Origin: Arthrobacter sp. AZCC_0090
GTDB taxonomy: Bacteria; Actinomycetota; Actinomycetes; Actinomycetales; Micrococcaceae
Direction of reading: 5' to 3'
Assembly (NCBI RefSeq): GCF_014207375.1
Contig: NZ_JACHEE010000005.1
Location: 248,001 to 312,000, forward strand
DNA length: 64,000 nucleotides
In this document: positions 25,450-33,490 of the stretch, one piece after another
Layout: the number at the start of each line of letters is the position of its first letter
Position numbering within the stretch: the first letter of the stretch is position 1
Program-made: the position numbers and the translations under genes
The notes under the pieces: generated by a model
Databases searched by the model: none
What the model saw: the letters and a program-made list of their open reading frames with translations, nothing else
Told to the model about the DNA's origin: nothing

Positions 25450-25581
25450 CGCTAAAGGAGGGATCGTTGACCGGGCCCGGGGCCGGTGCTACAACGGATG
25501 CACGGCGCCCTTCTTGCCGCGGCGCCCGCCCGAGGCGGGAATCAAGGTCAGGGCCGATTGAGCGGGTTGGGATGCGATGCC

Positions 25582-26091
25582 ATGACTGAATATTTCCGCC
25601 GGCAGCTGTTCAACGTCATCGCCGCCGTGTTCCTACTTCTCTTCGTGGCGGTTTGGCTGGCTGTGCTCATCCGGGTGTTGATCTGGATTCCGGAGGGCGA
25701 CGCCACCGCCCCAAGCCTCAACGGCGCCTTGGTCACCGCCGCAGGCGTCCTCGCCACTTCTTTGAGCTCCTTGACTGCTTCAGCCCTGGGATTCACCATT
25801 TCCGAGGTCCGACGGGACCGCGTCGTTGAACCTGCCGCCGCGGCCCAGGCTGCCGCCACGGCCCCGACGGCCGGGGAAACCTCCTACCCGAGCGAGGTGG
25901 CGGCCAGGCTGTCCGGGCGGATTATCGCCGCGATCATGGTGTACATGGTGATCGGACTGCTGGTTCTGATCCTTTGGCTGTTCAAGGGTACGGCGTCCAC
26001 GGATCTCATCGGCGCCTTCGCGCTGTCCCTGCTCGGCTGGTTGGTGGGGGCGGCTGGCGTCGTCTTCCAGACAGAGAAGCCAAGCCACTAG
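25582..26091 (+). CDS. Four-helix membrane protein of unknown function
   Basis: 169 residues with hydrophobic segments near 10-35 (FNVIAAVFLLLFVAVWLAVL), 48-70, 113-135 (IIAAIMVYMVIGLLVLILWL) and 142-162. An Ala-rich linker sits in the middle. I start at the ATG at 25582, MTEYFRRQLF. I do not recognise a family. It converges on acuC with only 11 bp between the stops. Confidence 0.72.
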   Translation: MTEYFRRQLFNVIAAVFLLLFVAVWLAVLIRVLIWIPEGDATAPSLNGALVTAAGVLATSLSSLTASALGFTISEVRRDRVVEPAAAAQAAATAPTAGETSYPSEVAARLSGRIIAAIMVYMVIGLLVLILWLFKGTASTDLIGAFALSLLGWLVGAAGVVFQTEKPSH

Positions 26092-26102
26092 CCGAACGAC
26101 CA

Positions 26103-27314
26103 TTAGTCGAACCAGGGGTCCAGTCCGTAGAGCGGGAAGATCTCCTTGCGCGTGGCAATGATGGTGCGGTCCACCGCGTCGGCGGGGTCATACCCCACCT
26201 CCCAGGAACGCCACCAAGTGTCGACGCCGTCGCCCATGAATTCCGGCACCGACTCCCCGTACTTCTCCTTGACATAGCTCCGGAAAAGTTCCGGAACCGG
26301 AGCCGTCAACTGGACGGGATGCTGTGCCACGATGCCTATCAAGTGGCTCCATGCCCGCGGCACCACTCCCGTGATGTCGTAACCCCCTCCCCCGGTGGCG
26401 ATCCAACGGTTTTCGCAGAACCTGGCGGCGAGGCCCGCGACGGCGGTGGCCGCCTCGCGTTGGCCGTCCACGCTGAGGTTGAGGTGGGTCAGGGGATCGA
26501 GTTTGTGGGAGTCGCAGCCATGCTGGCTCACGATGACTTCCGGCTCGAAGGCCTGCACGAGTTGCGGCACCACGGCATGGAAGGCACGCAGCCATCCGGC
26601 GTCGCCGGTCCACGCGGGCAAGGCCACGTTGACGGCTGCGCCGAGTGCATCCGGGCCGCCGATCTCGTTGGCGAATCCCGTTCCGGGGAACAACGAGAGG
26701 CCGCTTTCATGCAGCGAGATCGTGAGGACCCTGGGGTCGTTCCAGAAGATGCTCTGGGTGCCGTCGCCGTGGTGGGCGTCGACGTCGATGTACGCAACCC
26801 TCCGGATGCCGCCGTCGAGCAGCCTCTGCACGGCGAGTGCGGCGTCGTTATAGATGCAGAAGCCGCTGGCCCGCTCACGGGACGCGTGATGCATGCCGCC
26901 GCCGAAGTTGACGGCCCGGACCGCCGTTTCGGATAGGATCGCCTCAGCCGCGAGCAAGGACCCGCCGGCGAGCCGGGCGCTGGCTTCGTGCATCCCCGCA
27001 AAGGCGGGATCATCTTCGGTGCCGAGCCCGCGTTCCGGGTCCGGCGTCGTCGGGTCTTCGCTGGCACGCCGCACGGCGGCGACATATTCGGCGCTGTGGA
27101 CCGCCAGGAGTTCGACGTCGGACGCCACCTCGGGCGCATGGACGGACACGTGCTCCAAATCGAAGAGTCCAAGCGCCGCGGCGAGCCTGGCCGTCAGTTC
27201 CAGCCGTTCGGGGGCCATCGGGTGCGAAGGACCGAAATTGTAGGCGGTCATGGCGGGATCCCACGCCACCGTCGTTGGCAGCGCGGACGGACGGAGGCCT
27301 GCCCAGGAAGTCAT
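26103..27314 (-). CDS. acuC: Acetoin utilization protein AcuC (histone deacetylase family)
   Basis: 403 residues with the arginase/deacetylase fold. Zinc-site and catalytic segments: FGGGMHHASRERASGFCIYND, DVDAHHGDGTQSIFWND, SQHGCDSHKLDPLTHLNLS and TGGGGYDITGVVPRAW. In Bacillus, AcuC deacetylates and activates acetyl-CoA synthetase; an acs gene lies 29 kb away here. TAGCCT lies seven bases before the ATG at 27314. Confidence 0.92.
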   Translation of the reverse strand: MTSWAGLRPSALPTTVAWDPAMTAYNFGPSHPMAPERLELTARLAAALGLFDLEHVSVHAPEVASDVELLAVHSAEYVAAVRRASEDPTTPDPERGLGTEDDPAFAGMHEASARLAGGSLLAAEAILSETAVRAVNFGGGMHHASRERASGFCIYNDAALAVQRLLDGGIRRVAYIDVDAHHGDGTQSIFWNDPRVLTISLHESGLSLFPGTGFANEIGGPDALGAAVNVALPAWTGDAGWLRAFHAVVPQLVQAFEPEVIVSQHGCDSHKLDPLTHLNLSVDGQREAATAVAGLAARFCENRWIATGGGGYDITGVVPRAWSHLIGIVAQHPVQLTAPVPELFRSYVKEKYGESVPEFMGDGVDTWWRSWEVGYDPADAVDRTIIATRKEIFPLYGLDPWFD

Positions 27315-27426
27315 CAATGACAGGCTACCCGAGCGGCGGGAGCGCAACCGCCCCGTTACTGCGGACGATTAGTGGTTTACTACTCAAGAAAGCAGAATCA
27401 ATCGACCAGAAGCGAACAGCACCACC

Positions 27427-28860
27427 ATGACCCAGAGCCAGTCGAGGTACCGAGACCCGGCCAGCTGGCAAACCGTCCAGCCGGAGCGGGGAGGCCTGTG
27501 GATTTTCACGGGTGTCCGCGACTTCATCGACAACATCGCCAACACCTCACCGGCGCGATTGGCGCTGACGGCCTATGTCTTCGCGATTCTCTTGTTCACC
27601 GGCCTGCTTTCGCTGCCAGCGGCATCGGCCGACGGGGCGGTCACTCCCCTCCACCAGGCGTTGTTCACCGCGGTCTCCAGCGTCTGCGTGACCGGTTTGA
27701 CTGTTGTGTCGACGGCGACCCACTGGACCTTCTTCGGCCAGCTGGTCATCCTTGTGGGCATCTTCGTGGGTGGCTTGGGAACCCTGACACTCGCCTCCCT
27801 CCTGGCGCTCATGGTCAGCAAGCGGCTGGGTGTAAGGGGCAAGCTCATCGCCCAGGAGGCCATGAACAACGCCGGACGATTGGGCGAAGTGGGTACGTTG
27901 TTGCGGATCGTCATCTCGACTTCCGTGACCATCGAGGCCGTACTGGCCGTCGCGATGATTCCCCGGTTCCTGACCCTCGGAGAGGACTTCTGGCAGGCGG
28001 TCTGGCACGGAGTGTTCTACTCCATTTCCTCGTTCAACAATGCCGGATTCACGCCCCACTCCGACGGCATAGTGCCGTATGAGATGGACCTGTGGATCCT
28101 TGTACCACTCATGCTTGGCGTGTTCCTCGGCAGCCTCGGCTTCCCGGTAATGCTGGTGCTCCGGCGGCATGGCCTGAATTGGAGGAAATGGAGCCTCCAC
28201 ACCAAGCTGACCATCCAGGTGTCCCTGATCCTCCTCGTTGCCGGCGCAGTCCTCTGGGCCTTGATGGAGTGGGACAACACCCGCACCATCGCCAACATGA
28301 GCGTTGGCGACAAGATCACGCATTCCATTTTCGCCTCGGTCATGACACGCTCCGGAGGCTTCAACCTGGTTGACCAGGGTCATATGGATTCCACCACCAG
28401 GTTGCTGTCGGACGCGCTCATGTTCGCCGGCGGCGGTTCGGCGTCGACGGCGGGTGGCATCAAGGTGACCACCATCGCGGTCATGTTCCTTGCCATCGTC
28501 GCTGAGGCGCGGGGCGACTCCGACGTCAAGGTCTACGGCCGCACGATCCCGGAAGGCACCATGCGGGTGGCCATCTCGGTGATCGTCGCCGGTGCCACGT
28601 TGGTGTGCGTCGCCGCATTCTTGTTGTTGTCCATCAGCGGCGCCAGCCTGGACCGGGTGCTCTTTGAGACCATTTCAGCCTTCGCGACGGTGGGCCTCAG
28701 CACGAACCTCAGCGCCGAACTGCCGCCGTCGGGGGCCTACATTCTCGCCGCCCTCATGTTCGCCGGCCGCATCGGCACCATTACCCTTGCCTCTGCCCTG
28801 GCCCTCCGCCAGCGCAGGCAGCTATTCCATTACCCGGAAGAAAGGCCGATCATTGGCTAA
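27427..28860 (+). CDS. TrkH/KtrB family potassium uptake protein
   Basis: 477 residues with four P-loop/filter segments: TAVSSVCVTGLTVVST, SISSFNNAGFTPHSDG, SVMTRSGGFNLVD and ISAFATVGLSTNLS. This is the K+ (or Na+/K+) translocating subunit. The third segment carries GGGSASTAGGIK just after it, a gating-loop feature. The partner RCK protein is encoded immediately downstream with an 8-bp overlap, giving a complete Ktr/Trk system. Confidence 0.93.
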   Translation: MTQSQSRYRDPASWQTVQPERGGLWIFTGVRDFIDNIANTSPARLALTAYVFAILLFTGLLSLPAASADGAVTPLHQALFTAVSSVCVTGLTVVSTATHWTFFGQLVILVGIFVGGLGTLTLASLLALMVSKRLGVRGKLIAQEAMNNAGRLGEVGTLLRIVISTSVTIEAVLAVAMIPRFLTLGEDFWQAVWHGVFYSISSFNNAGFTPHSDGIVPYEMDLWILVPLMLGVFLGSLGFPVMLVLRRHGLNWRKWSLHTKLTIQVSLILLVAGAVLWALMEWDNTRTIANMSVGDKITHSIFASVMTRSGGFNLVDQGHMDSTTRLLSDALMFAGGGSASTAGGIKVTTIAVMFLAIVAEARGDSDVKVYGRTIPEGTMRVAISVIVAGATLVCVAAFLLLSISGASLDRVLFETISAFATVGLSTNLSAELPPSGAYILAALMFAGRIGTITLASALALRQRRQLFHYPEERPIIG

Positions 28861-29539
28861 TTCAACAGGCGCCCCCAACCGACCGGCGCACAACGCGCCC
28901 GTGCTGGTGATCGGCCTGGGCCGGTTCGGTGCAGCCACCGCCGAGCAGCTCGTCAAGCAGGGACGCGAAGTCCTGGCCATCGAGCGGGACCGCACTCTCG
29001 TACAGAATTGGGCTTCCGTGCTGACCCATGTGGTGGAAGCGGATGCCACGAACATCGACGCCCTCCGCCAGCTCGGTGCGCAGGAATTCAGCTCCGCGGT
29101 TGTCGGCGTGGGAACGTCGATCGAGTCCTCGGTGCTCATCACGGTGAACCTCGTCGATCTAGGCATCGAACACCTCTGGGTGAAAGCCATCACGGCCTCG
29201 CACGGCAAGATCCTCACCCGCATTGGCGCCAACCATGTCATCTACCCCGAAGCCGACGCAGGCGTCCGCGCTGCCCACCTCGTTTCCGGGCGCATGCTGG
29301 ACTTCATCGAGTTCGACGACGATTTCGCGATCGTGAAAATGTACCCGCCGAAGGAAACCGTCGGCTTCACACTCGATGAGTCCAAGGTCCGTTCCAAATA
29401 CGGCGTGACCATTGTCGGCGTGAAATCACCGGGCGAGGACTTTACCTACGCCCGGCCGGATACGAAGGTTTCCGGCCGCGACATGCTGATTGTGTCCGGG
29501 CATGTGGACCTGCTGGAGCGCTTCGCGGCGCGTCCGTAA
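28853..29539 (+). CDS. TrkA/KtrA family potassium uptake regulatory protein
   Basis: 228 residues: an RCK_N domain with the nucleotide motif VLVIGLGRFGAATAEQLVKQ and the acidic strand end EVLAIERD, then an RCK_C domain. It gates the TrkH-type channel in response to NAD(H) or ATP/ADP. The start is most likely the TTG at 28853, inside the end of the channel gene, with AAAGG seven bases upstream; no ATG or GTG is placed well. A 28-bp palindrome follows the stop. Confidence 0.92.
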   Translation: MANSTGAPNRPAHNAPVLVIGLGRFGAATAEQLVKQGREVLAIERDRTLVQNWASVLTHVVEADATNIDALRQLGAQEFSSAVVGVGTSIESSVLITVNLVDLGIEHLWVKAITASHGKILTRIGANHVIYPEADAGVRAAHLVSGRMLDFIEFDDDFAIVKMYPPKETVGFTLDESKVRSKYGVTIVGVKSPGEDFTYARPDTKVSGRDMLIVSGHVDLLERFAARP

Positions 29540-29542
29540 CTT

Positions 29543-29606
29543 GAGTTTGTGTACAGATCAGGTCCCTTAAGCGCGAGTTTAAGGGACCTGATCTGTACAC
29601 AAACTC
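29543..29606. terminator. 28-bp perfect inverted repeat between trkA and proC
   Basis: Left arm 29543-29570 begins GAGTTTGTGTACAGATC; right arm 29579-29606 is its exact complement. The loop is GCGCGAGT. It lies between converging genes and would fold into a very stable RNA hairpin from either strand. It lacks a T tail, and its AT content is higher than in typical local terminators. Confidence 0.75.
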
Positions 29607-29615
29607 GGGGGAAGG

Positions 29616-30446
29616 TTAGGCGAGTTGCTGCGTTATTTCCGCGGCACGGGCTGCGGCCGCGCGGGCTCCATCGGCGATGATCGCGGGAATTCCACCGTCG
29701 TTGAATGCGGCGATGGCGCGCTCAGTGGTGCCGTTCGGGCTGGTCACGGCGATGCGTAGGGCGGTGGGGTCCGCGCCCGGCTCGGCAAGCATGAAGCCGG
29801 CACCTGCCACGGTCTCCCGGGAGATCATGAGGGAAAGCTCGGGATCCAAGCCTAGTTCGACGCCGGCCGCAGCCATTGCTTCGGCCAGGTAGAACGCGTA
29901 GGCGGGGCCGGAGCCGCTGATGGCAGACAGCGCATCCACCTGTTCCTCGGGGATTTCCACCACGGTTCCGGCGGCGGAGAGGATGTCCTTGGCCTGCTGG
30001 AGCTGCCCTGGAGTGCAGTTGGTTCCGGGCGAAACGGAAACCACCCCGCGGCCGAGCCTGGCAGGCGTATTGGGCATGGTGCGGATGACCGGCTGGCCCG
30101 CCGGCAGGGCTGCTTCCAGCTGGGCGATGGACACGGCAGCGGCAACACTGATCACGATGGTGTTCTTGGCCAGCGCGGGCGAGATCTCGCGGGCGAGCTC
30201 AGCGATACCCACGGGCTTGACCCCCAAGATGACAACCGAAGCGCCTTTGGTTGCGAGCTTGTTGTTGTCTGGTTCCTCCGCTCCGGCGATAGTCATGACA
30301 TGGTGGCGCTCAGCCAGTTCGGCGGCACGTTCTGCGCGACGCACAGTCGCGACGACATCCGACGGATCCGTTCCGGCGGCCAGCAGGCCACCCAGAATGG
30401 CCTCGTTCATGGACCCACAGCCAAGGAATGCGATTCGGTTGCTCAT
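29616..30446 (-). CDS. proC: Pyrroline-5-carboxylate reductase ProC
   Basis: 276 residues. It makes proline from pyrroline-5-carboxylate with NAD(P)H. Motifs: IAFLGCGSMNEAILGGLL (nucleotide fold), TMPNTPARLGRGVV and the signature AISGSGPAYAFYLAEAMAAA. I use the ATG at 30446. The next gene upstream on this strand is about 380 bp away, so proC has its own promoter region. Confidence 0.95.
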   Translation of the reverse strand: MSNRIAFLGCGSMNEAILGGLLAAGTDPSDVVATVRRAERAAELAERHHVMTIAGAEEPDNNKLATKGASVVILGVKPVGIAELAREISPALAKNTIVISVAAAVSIAQLEAALPAGQPVIRTMPNTPARLGRGVVSVSPGTNCTPGQLQQAKDILSAAGTVVEIPEEQVDALSAISGSGPAYAFYLAEAMAAAGVELGLDPELSLMISRETVAGAGFMLAEPGADPTALRIAVTSPNGTTERAIAAFNDGGIPAIIADGARAAAARAAEITQQLA

Positions 30447-30630
30447 GGCTCCATGATGCCAGTTCATCCGCGCCCAGCAGAACCAGCGCCGGGCAGCAAC
30501 CGGGGCTGCCAGGGTTCCCAGCTAGTTCACAAGGTTATTGCAGGCTGCACCCAATATTGCTCCGTAACTTAGTAGTTACCTCATTGAGGGTGCGAGTGAT
30601 GAGGCGGGCATGGGGATGTCCGCCACAAGC

Positions 30631-30681
30631 GCCGGTGGTCGAACGGGTTTCCCCCCATTTTCCCGTTTCGACCGCCGGTGC
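30631..30681 (+). other. Hairpin with CCCCCC loop, possible small RNA end or terminator
   Basis: GCCGGTGGTCGAACGGG pairs, with one bulge and one mismatch, with CCCGTTTCGACCGCCGGTGC. The loop is TTTCCCCCCATTTT. The sequence after the stem (TTTCTCGTTT) is T-rich on the plus strand, so this could end a plus-strand small RNA. Confidence 0.4.
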
Positions 30682-30693
30682 TTTCTCGTTTAA

Positions 30694-30743
30694 GCGGGCG
30701 GGCGGGCGGGCGGGCGGGCGGGCGGGCGGGCGGGCGGGCGGGG
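30694..30743 (+). repeat. (CGGG)n microsatellite, about 12 copies
   Basis: An uninterrupted tract of about 50 bases made of GCGG/CGGG units, with a run of regularly spaced G3 blocks able to form G-quadruplexes on the plus strand. It lies between proC and the TIM-barrel gene. Such a tract is prone to length change. Confidence 0.95.
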
Positions 30744-30822
30744 TCGAGTCAAGCACCCAAGCGCGACGGCGGGGCAACGCGACCTAGCCGCCCGCGCCGT
30801 CGTGCGCCTGAACCCTCAAGAC

Positions 30823-31659
30823 CTAGATCTCGAAGGCTCCCACGAGCGGCGCTCCCAAATGTTGGCGCGCGAAGCGGAGTGTTTCAGCGAGCCACTCTTC
30901 GCGCTCCCCGGCAGCTTTTGCCTTGCGGGTGGAGATCTCGGCAACCACGGTGCCCTCGAATCCATTGGATGCCAGATACTGCAGCACCTCGGCGCACTGT
31001 TGGGTCCCGTAACCCGGGATCAAGTGTTCATCTTTGCCGGAACCCGAGCCGTCCGTGAGGTGCACGTGGCGCAGCTTGCTCCCGAGCGCCCGCACCGCCT
31101 CAAGGCTGTTGGCCCCCGCGGTGGCGGCGTGAGAGAAGTCCCAGGTGACGTCGTCGTAATCCTGGCCCATCGGGTCCCAGTGCGGAAGGTAGGCAAGGGC
31201 TTCCCGGCCACGCACGCGCCACGGGTACATGTTCTCTACCGCGATGTGCACCTGGTACATCGCCGCGATCTCGCGCACACCGGCAGCGAAGTTCTCCGCA
31301 TAGTTCGATTGCCAGCGGAACGGCGGGTGAACCACCACGGTGTTGCAACCGACTTCCCGCGCCATCTGGCAGGACATCTCGATCTTGTTCCACGCCGGAC
31401 CCCAGACCTGCTGGGTGAGCAACAAGGTGGGCGCGTGGATGGAGACGATCTGCTGCTCGTAGCGGTGGCTGAGCTGGATCAGGGCATCGGGATTCTGGCT
31501 GGTGGCGTTGTTGGTCACCATCACCTCGACGCCGTCGTACCCCAAGTCCTGGGCCACCGCAAAAGCGTCATGGACGCTGAGCGGGTAGACAGAAGCGCTG
31601 GAAAGCGCCACCGGGATCCTCGGTGTGTCTTCTTCGGAATGCTCGACGTCGGTGCTCAT
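30823..31659 (-). CDS. Sugar phosphate isomerase/epimerase family TIM-barrel protein
   Basis: 278 residues of the xylose-isomerase-like/AP endonuclease 2 fold. Segments: LGYDGVEVMVTNN, VSIHAPTLLL, CNTVVVHPPFRWQ, HIAVENMYPW, VTWDFSHA, RHVHLTDGSG and VVAEIST, which place the metal-binding Glu, His and Asp on strand ends. It resembles Rv0498, between ppx and proC in mycobacteria. The substrate is unknown. The ATG follows the ppx stop by one base, so the two are coupled. Confidence 0.88.
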   Translation of the reverse strand: MSTDVEHSEEDTPRIPVALSSASVYPLSVHDAFAVAQDLGYDGVEVMVTNNATSQNPDALIQLSHRYEQQIVSIHAPTLLLTQQVWGPAWNKIEMSCQMAREVGCNTVVVHPPFRWQSNYAENFAAGVREIAAMYQVHIAVENMYPWRVRGREALAYLPHWDPMGQDYDDVTWDFSHAATAGANSLEAVRALGSKLRHVHLTDGSGSGKDEHLIPGYGTQQCAEVLQYLASNGFEGTVVAEISTRKAKAAGEREEWLAETLRFARQHLGAPLVGAFEI

Positions 31660-31660
31660 G

Positions 31661-32725
31661 TCAGTTGGCTTGCCTCCCAGCGGTCGGGATAGGGATGGAC
31701 ACCGCCGCGGGCGCGGCCGTTCCGGTGTTGGCGCCCACGCGGGGCACCGGGACCGCCCCTCCGAGTCCGACGTGCGGGGCCGGTGCCAGTGGACCGTCGA
31801 AGATCAGTTGGTCGAGTCGGCGCAGGATCAGTCCTTCGCGCAACGCCCACGGGCAGATCTCCATGCTGGCGAACTCGAACATTTCCAAAGCTGCCTCGGC
31901 CACGAGGGCCCCGGCGAGGATCTGCCTGGCGCGCGCGTCCGAGACTCCGGGGAGATACAGCCGGTCCTCGACCGTCATGGCCGAGATCCGCTGCGCCCAG
32001 AGTCCCAGGTCCGTGGCATGGAGTTCGCGCTTGACGTACGGACCGGCGCCGCTGGGGGCCGCACCTGCGATGCGCGCAAGGGAACGGAAGGTCTTGGAAG
32101 TTCCGGCGACCAGGTTGGCGCGGCCCAATTGCTTGAACTCACGCACCACGGGTTTGAGGGTGTGGCGGATGTACTTGCGCAGCTCCTTGACACTCTTGGC
32201 CGTGGGCGGGTCATTGTGGAGCCAGTCCCTCGTCAAACGGCTGGCGCCAAGTGGTACTGACACCGCGAGCTCGGGCAGTTCGTCCTGTCCGAACGCCATT
32301 TCGAAGGAGCCACCACCGATGTCCAAATCCAGGATGGGACCGGCGCCCCAGCCATACCAACGTCGAACCGCGAAAAAGGTCATGGACGCCTCTTCGCTAC
32401 CCGTCAGTTCCTGTAGCGTCACGGTGGTCTCGTGCTTCACCCGGGCCAGGACCTCGACGCCGTTGGTGGCTTCACGGATGGCCGAGGTACAAAAAGCCAA
32501 TAGGTCCTCGGCCTTGTGGCGGGCTGCGAATTCCCACGCTTCAAGGACGAATTCGATCAACTCGTGTTGTCCGGCGTCGTTGATATTACCGTCAGCGTCC
32601 AGGAACTGGACCAGCGAAAGGGGACGCTTATGGGAGGCGAACGCGACCGGGCGTGCGCCCGGGTGCGCATCCACCAAAAGCAAATGGACGGTGTTGGAAC
32701 CGATGTCTAGGACGCCAAGACGCAT
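31661..32725 (-). CDS. Ppx/GppA family phosphatase (exopolyphosphatase-like)
   Basis: 354 residues of the actin-like ATPase fold: GVLDIGSNTVHLLLVDAHPG at the N terminus, and LDLDIGGGSFEMAFGQD for phosphate 2. Such enzymes hydrolyse polyphosphate or pppGpp. It corresponds to Ppx1 (Rv0496). The C terminus from residue 330 is Ala/Pro-rich. AATAAT lies six bases before the ATG. Confidence 0.9.
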   Translation of the reverse strand: MRLGVLDIGSNTVHLLLVDAHPGARPVAFASHKRPLSLVQFLDADGNINDAGQHELIEFVLEAWEFAARHKAEDLLAFCTSAIREATNGVEVLARVKHETTVTLQELTGSEEASMTFFAVRRWYGWGAGPILDLDIGGGSFEMAFGQDELPELAVSVPLGASRLTRDWLHNDPPTAKSVKELRKYIRHTLKPVVREFKQLGRANLVAGTSKTFRSLARIAGAAPSGAGPYVKRELHATDLGLWAQRISAMTVEDRLYLPGVSDARARQILAGALVAEAALEMFEFASMEICPWALREGLILRRLDQLIFDGPLAPAPHVGLGGAVPVPRVGANTGTAAPAAVSIPIPTAGRQAN

Positions 32726-32796
32726 TCTGCCATTATTCCCCGATTCGAAGCGACTGAAGCAAGTACGACTGCCGATTCATGCTGGTGGCTCGCCAA

Positions 32797-33270
32797 TTAT
32801 TCCTGGGGCGCAGCGTTTGTGGCGACGTCAGCGGCTTCGTCGGCCGCGTCCGCGCCTTCGTCGGCACGGGTGAAGTCGCGGCGGACGTTGGCGATGCCTT
32901 CCGGGCCCATCTCGAAGCCGTGCTCGCTGCCGGGGTTGATCACGAGGCCGAGCTCGTCGCCGATGCTGTCCAGGATCGCAGCGCCGTGGGTACCCAGGAC
33001 GTTGGGGGCTGCCTCCAGGAACTGCGATTCCACCCGGCTCGGGTGGCTGAACACGGCCAGGACGGGCTGCCCCTCGGAGTTGGAGAGGACAAGTGGTTCC
33101 ACCGCCGCGTCTGGCCGATCCAAGGAGTCTGCGCTGAGGATGTAGACCTCGTTGTTCAGGAAGGACAGGATGACGTCCACAGGGTTCGCGTCGGCTTGCC
33201 CGGCCTTCGCGAGCTTGGACTCAAGGTCGTTCAGGGGCAGGGATTCCGGGGCAGCTGGCTGGTCTGTCAT
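32797..33270 (-). CDS. SseB family protein
   Basis: 157 residues. The N-terminal part matches the SseB domain: LNDLESKLAKAGQ, FLNNEVYILSAD, LVLSNSEGQPVLAVFS and ISPGSEHGFEMGPEGI-like end (here INPGSEHGFEMGPEGI). The tail after residue 130 is acidic and Ala-rich. SseB proteins have varied or unknown roles in non-pathogens. It precedes ppx by 71 bp on the same strand. Confidence 0.82.
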   Translation of the reverse strand: MTDQPAAPESLPLNDLESKLAKAGQADANPVDVILSFLNNEVYILSADSLDRPDAAVEPLVLSNSEGQPVLAVFSHPSRVESQFLEAAPNVLGTHGAAILDSIGDELGLVINPGSEHGFEMGPEGIANVRRDFTRADEGADAADEAADVATNAAPQE

Positions 33271-33364
33271 GGTTCCACTCGATCATGAGTGCCGTCCAGG
33301 ACGCAATTCCCGGCGTGCTCGCCGCCCTCTCCCCGTCGAGATCATGAGTTTCGGGCCGGTTGAG

Positions 33365-33427
33365 GACACACAGGGAATTCCGGTGGATACGCAAATTCTC
33401 TGAGGACACCCGAATTCCCTGTGTGTC
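33365..33427. repeat. 16-bp inverted repeat with EcoRI-like core
   Basis: GACACACAGGGAATTC (33365-33380) and its exact complement (33412-33427), with a 31-base loop. The left half of the loop contains a direct repeat of TGAGGACAC. It lies between the SseB gene start and the topA stop. Confidence 0.8.
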
Positions 33428-33490
33428 AGGTAATACACGTATCGTAAACGCGTTTGGGTGTCGCCAACCGCTCGCCCTACGGTGCAGGAA

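Larger units (their letters stand above)
30447..30822. other. 376-bp gap with inverted repeats and a CGGG microsatellite
   Basis: No gene is supported here. It holds GTAACT-TAGT-AGTTAC (about 30564-30579, a possible operator upstream of proC), a C6-loop hairpin (30631-30681) and the CGGG tract (30694-30743). The rest shows no recognisable feature. Confidence 0.7.

Noticed and set aside
30428..30787. Gly/Arg/Ala-repeat protein over the CGGG tract
   Set aside because: Frames through a GC-only microsatellite have no stops by composition; there is no ribosome binding site or conserved part.
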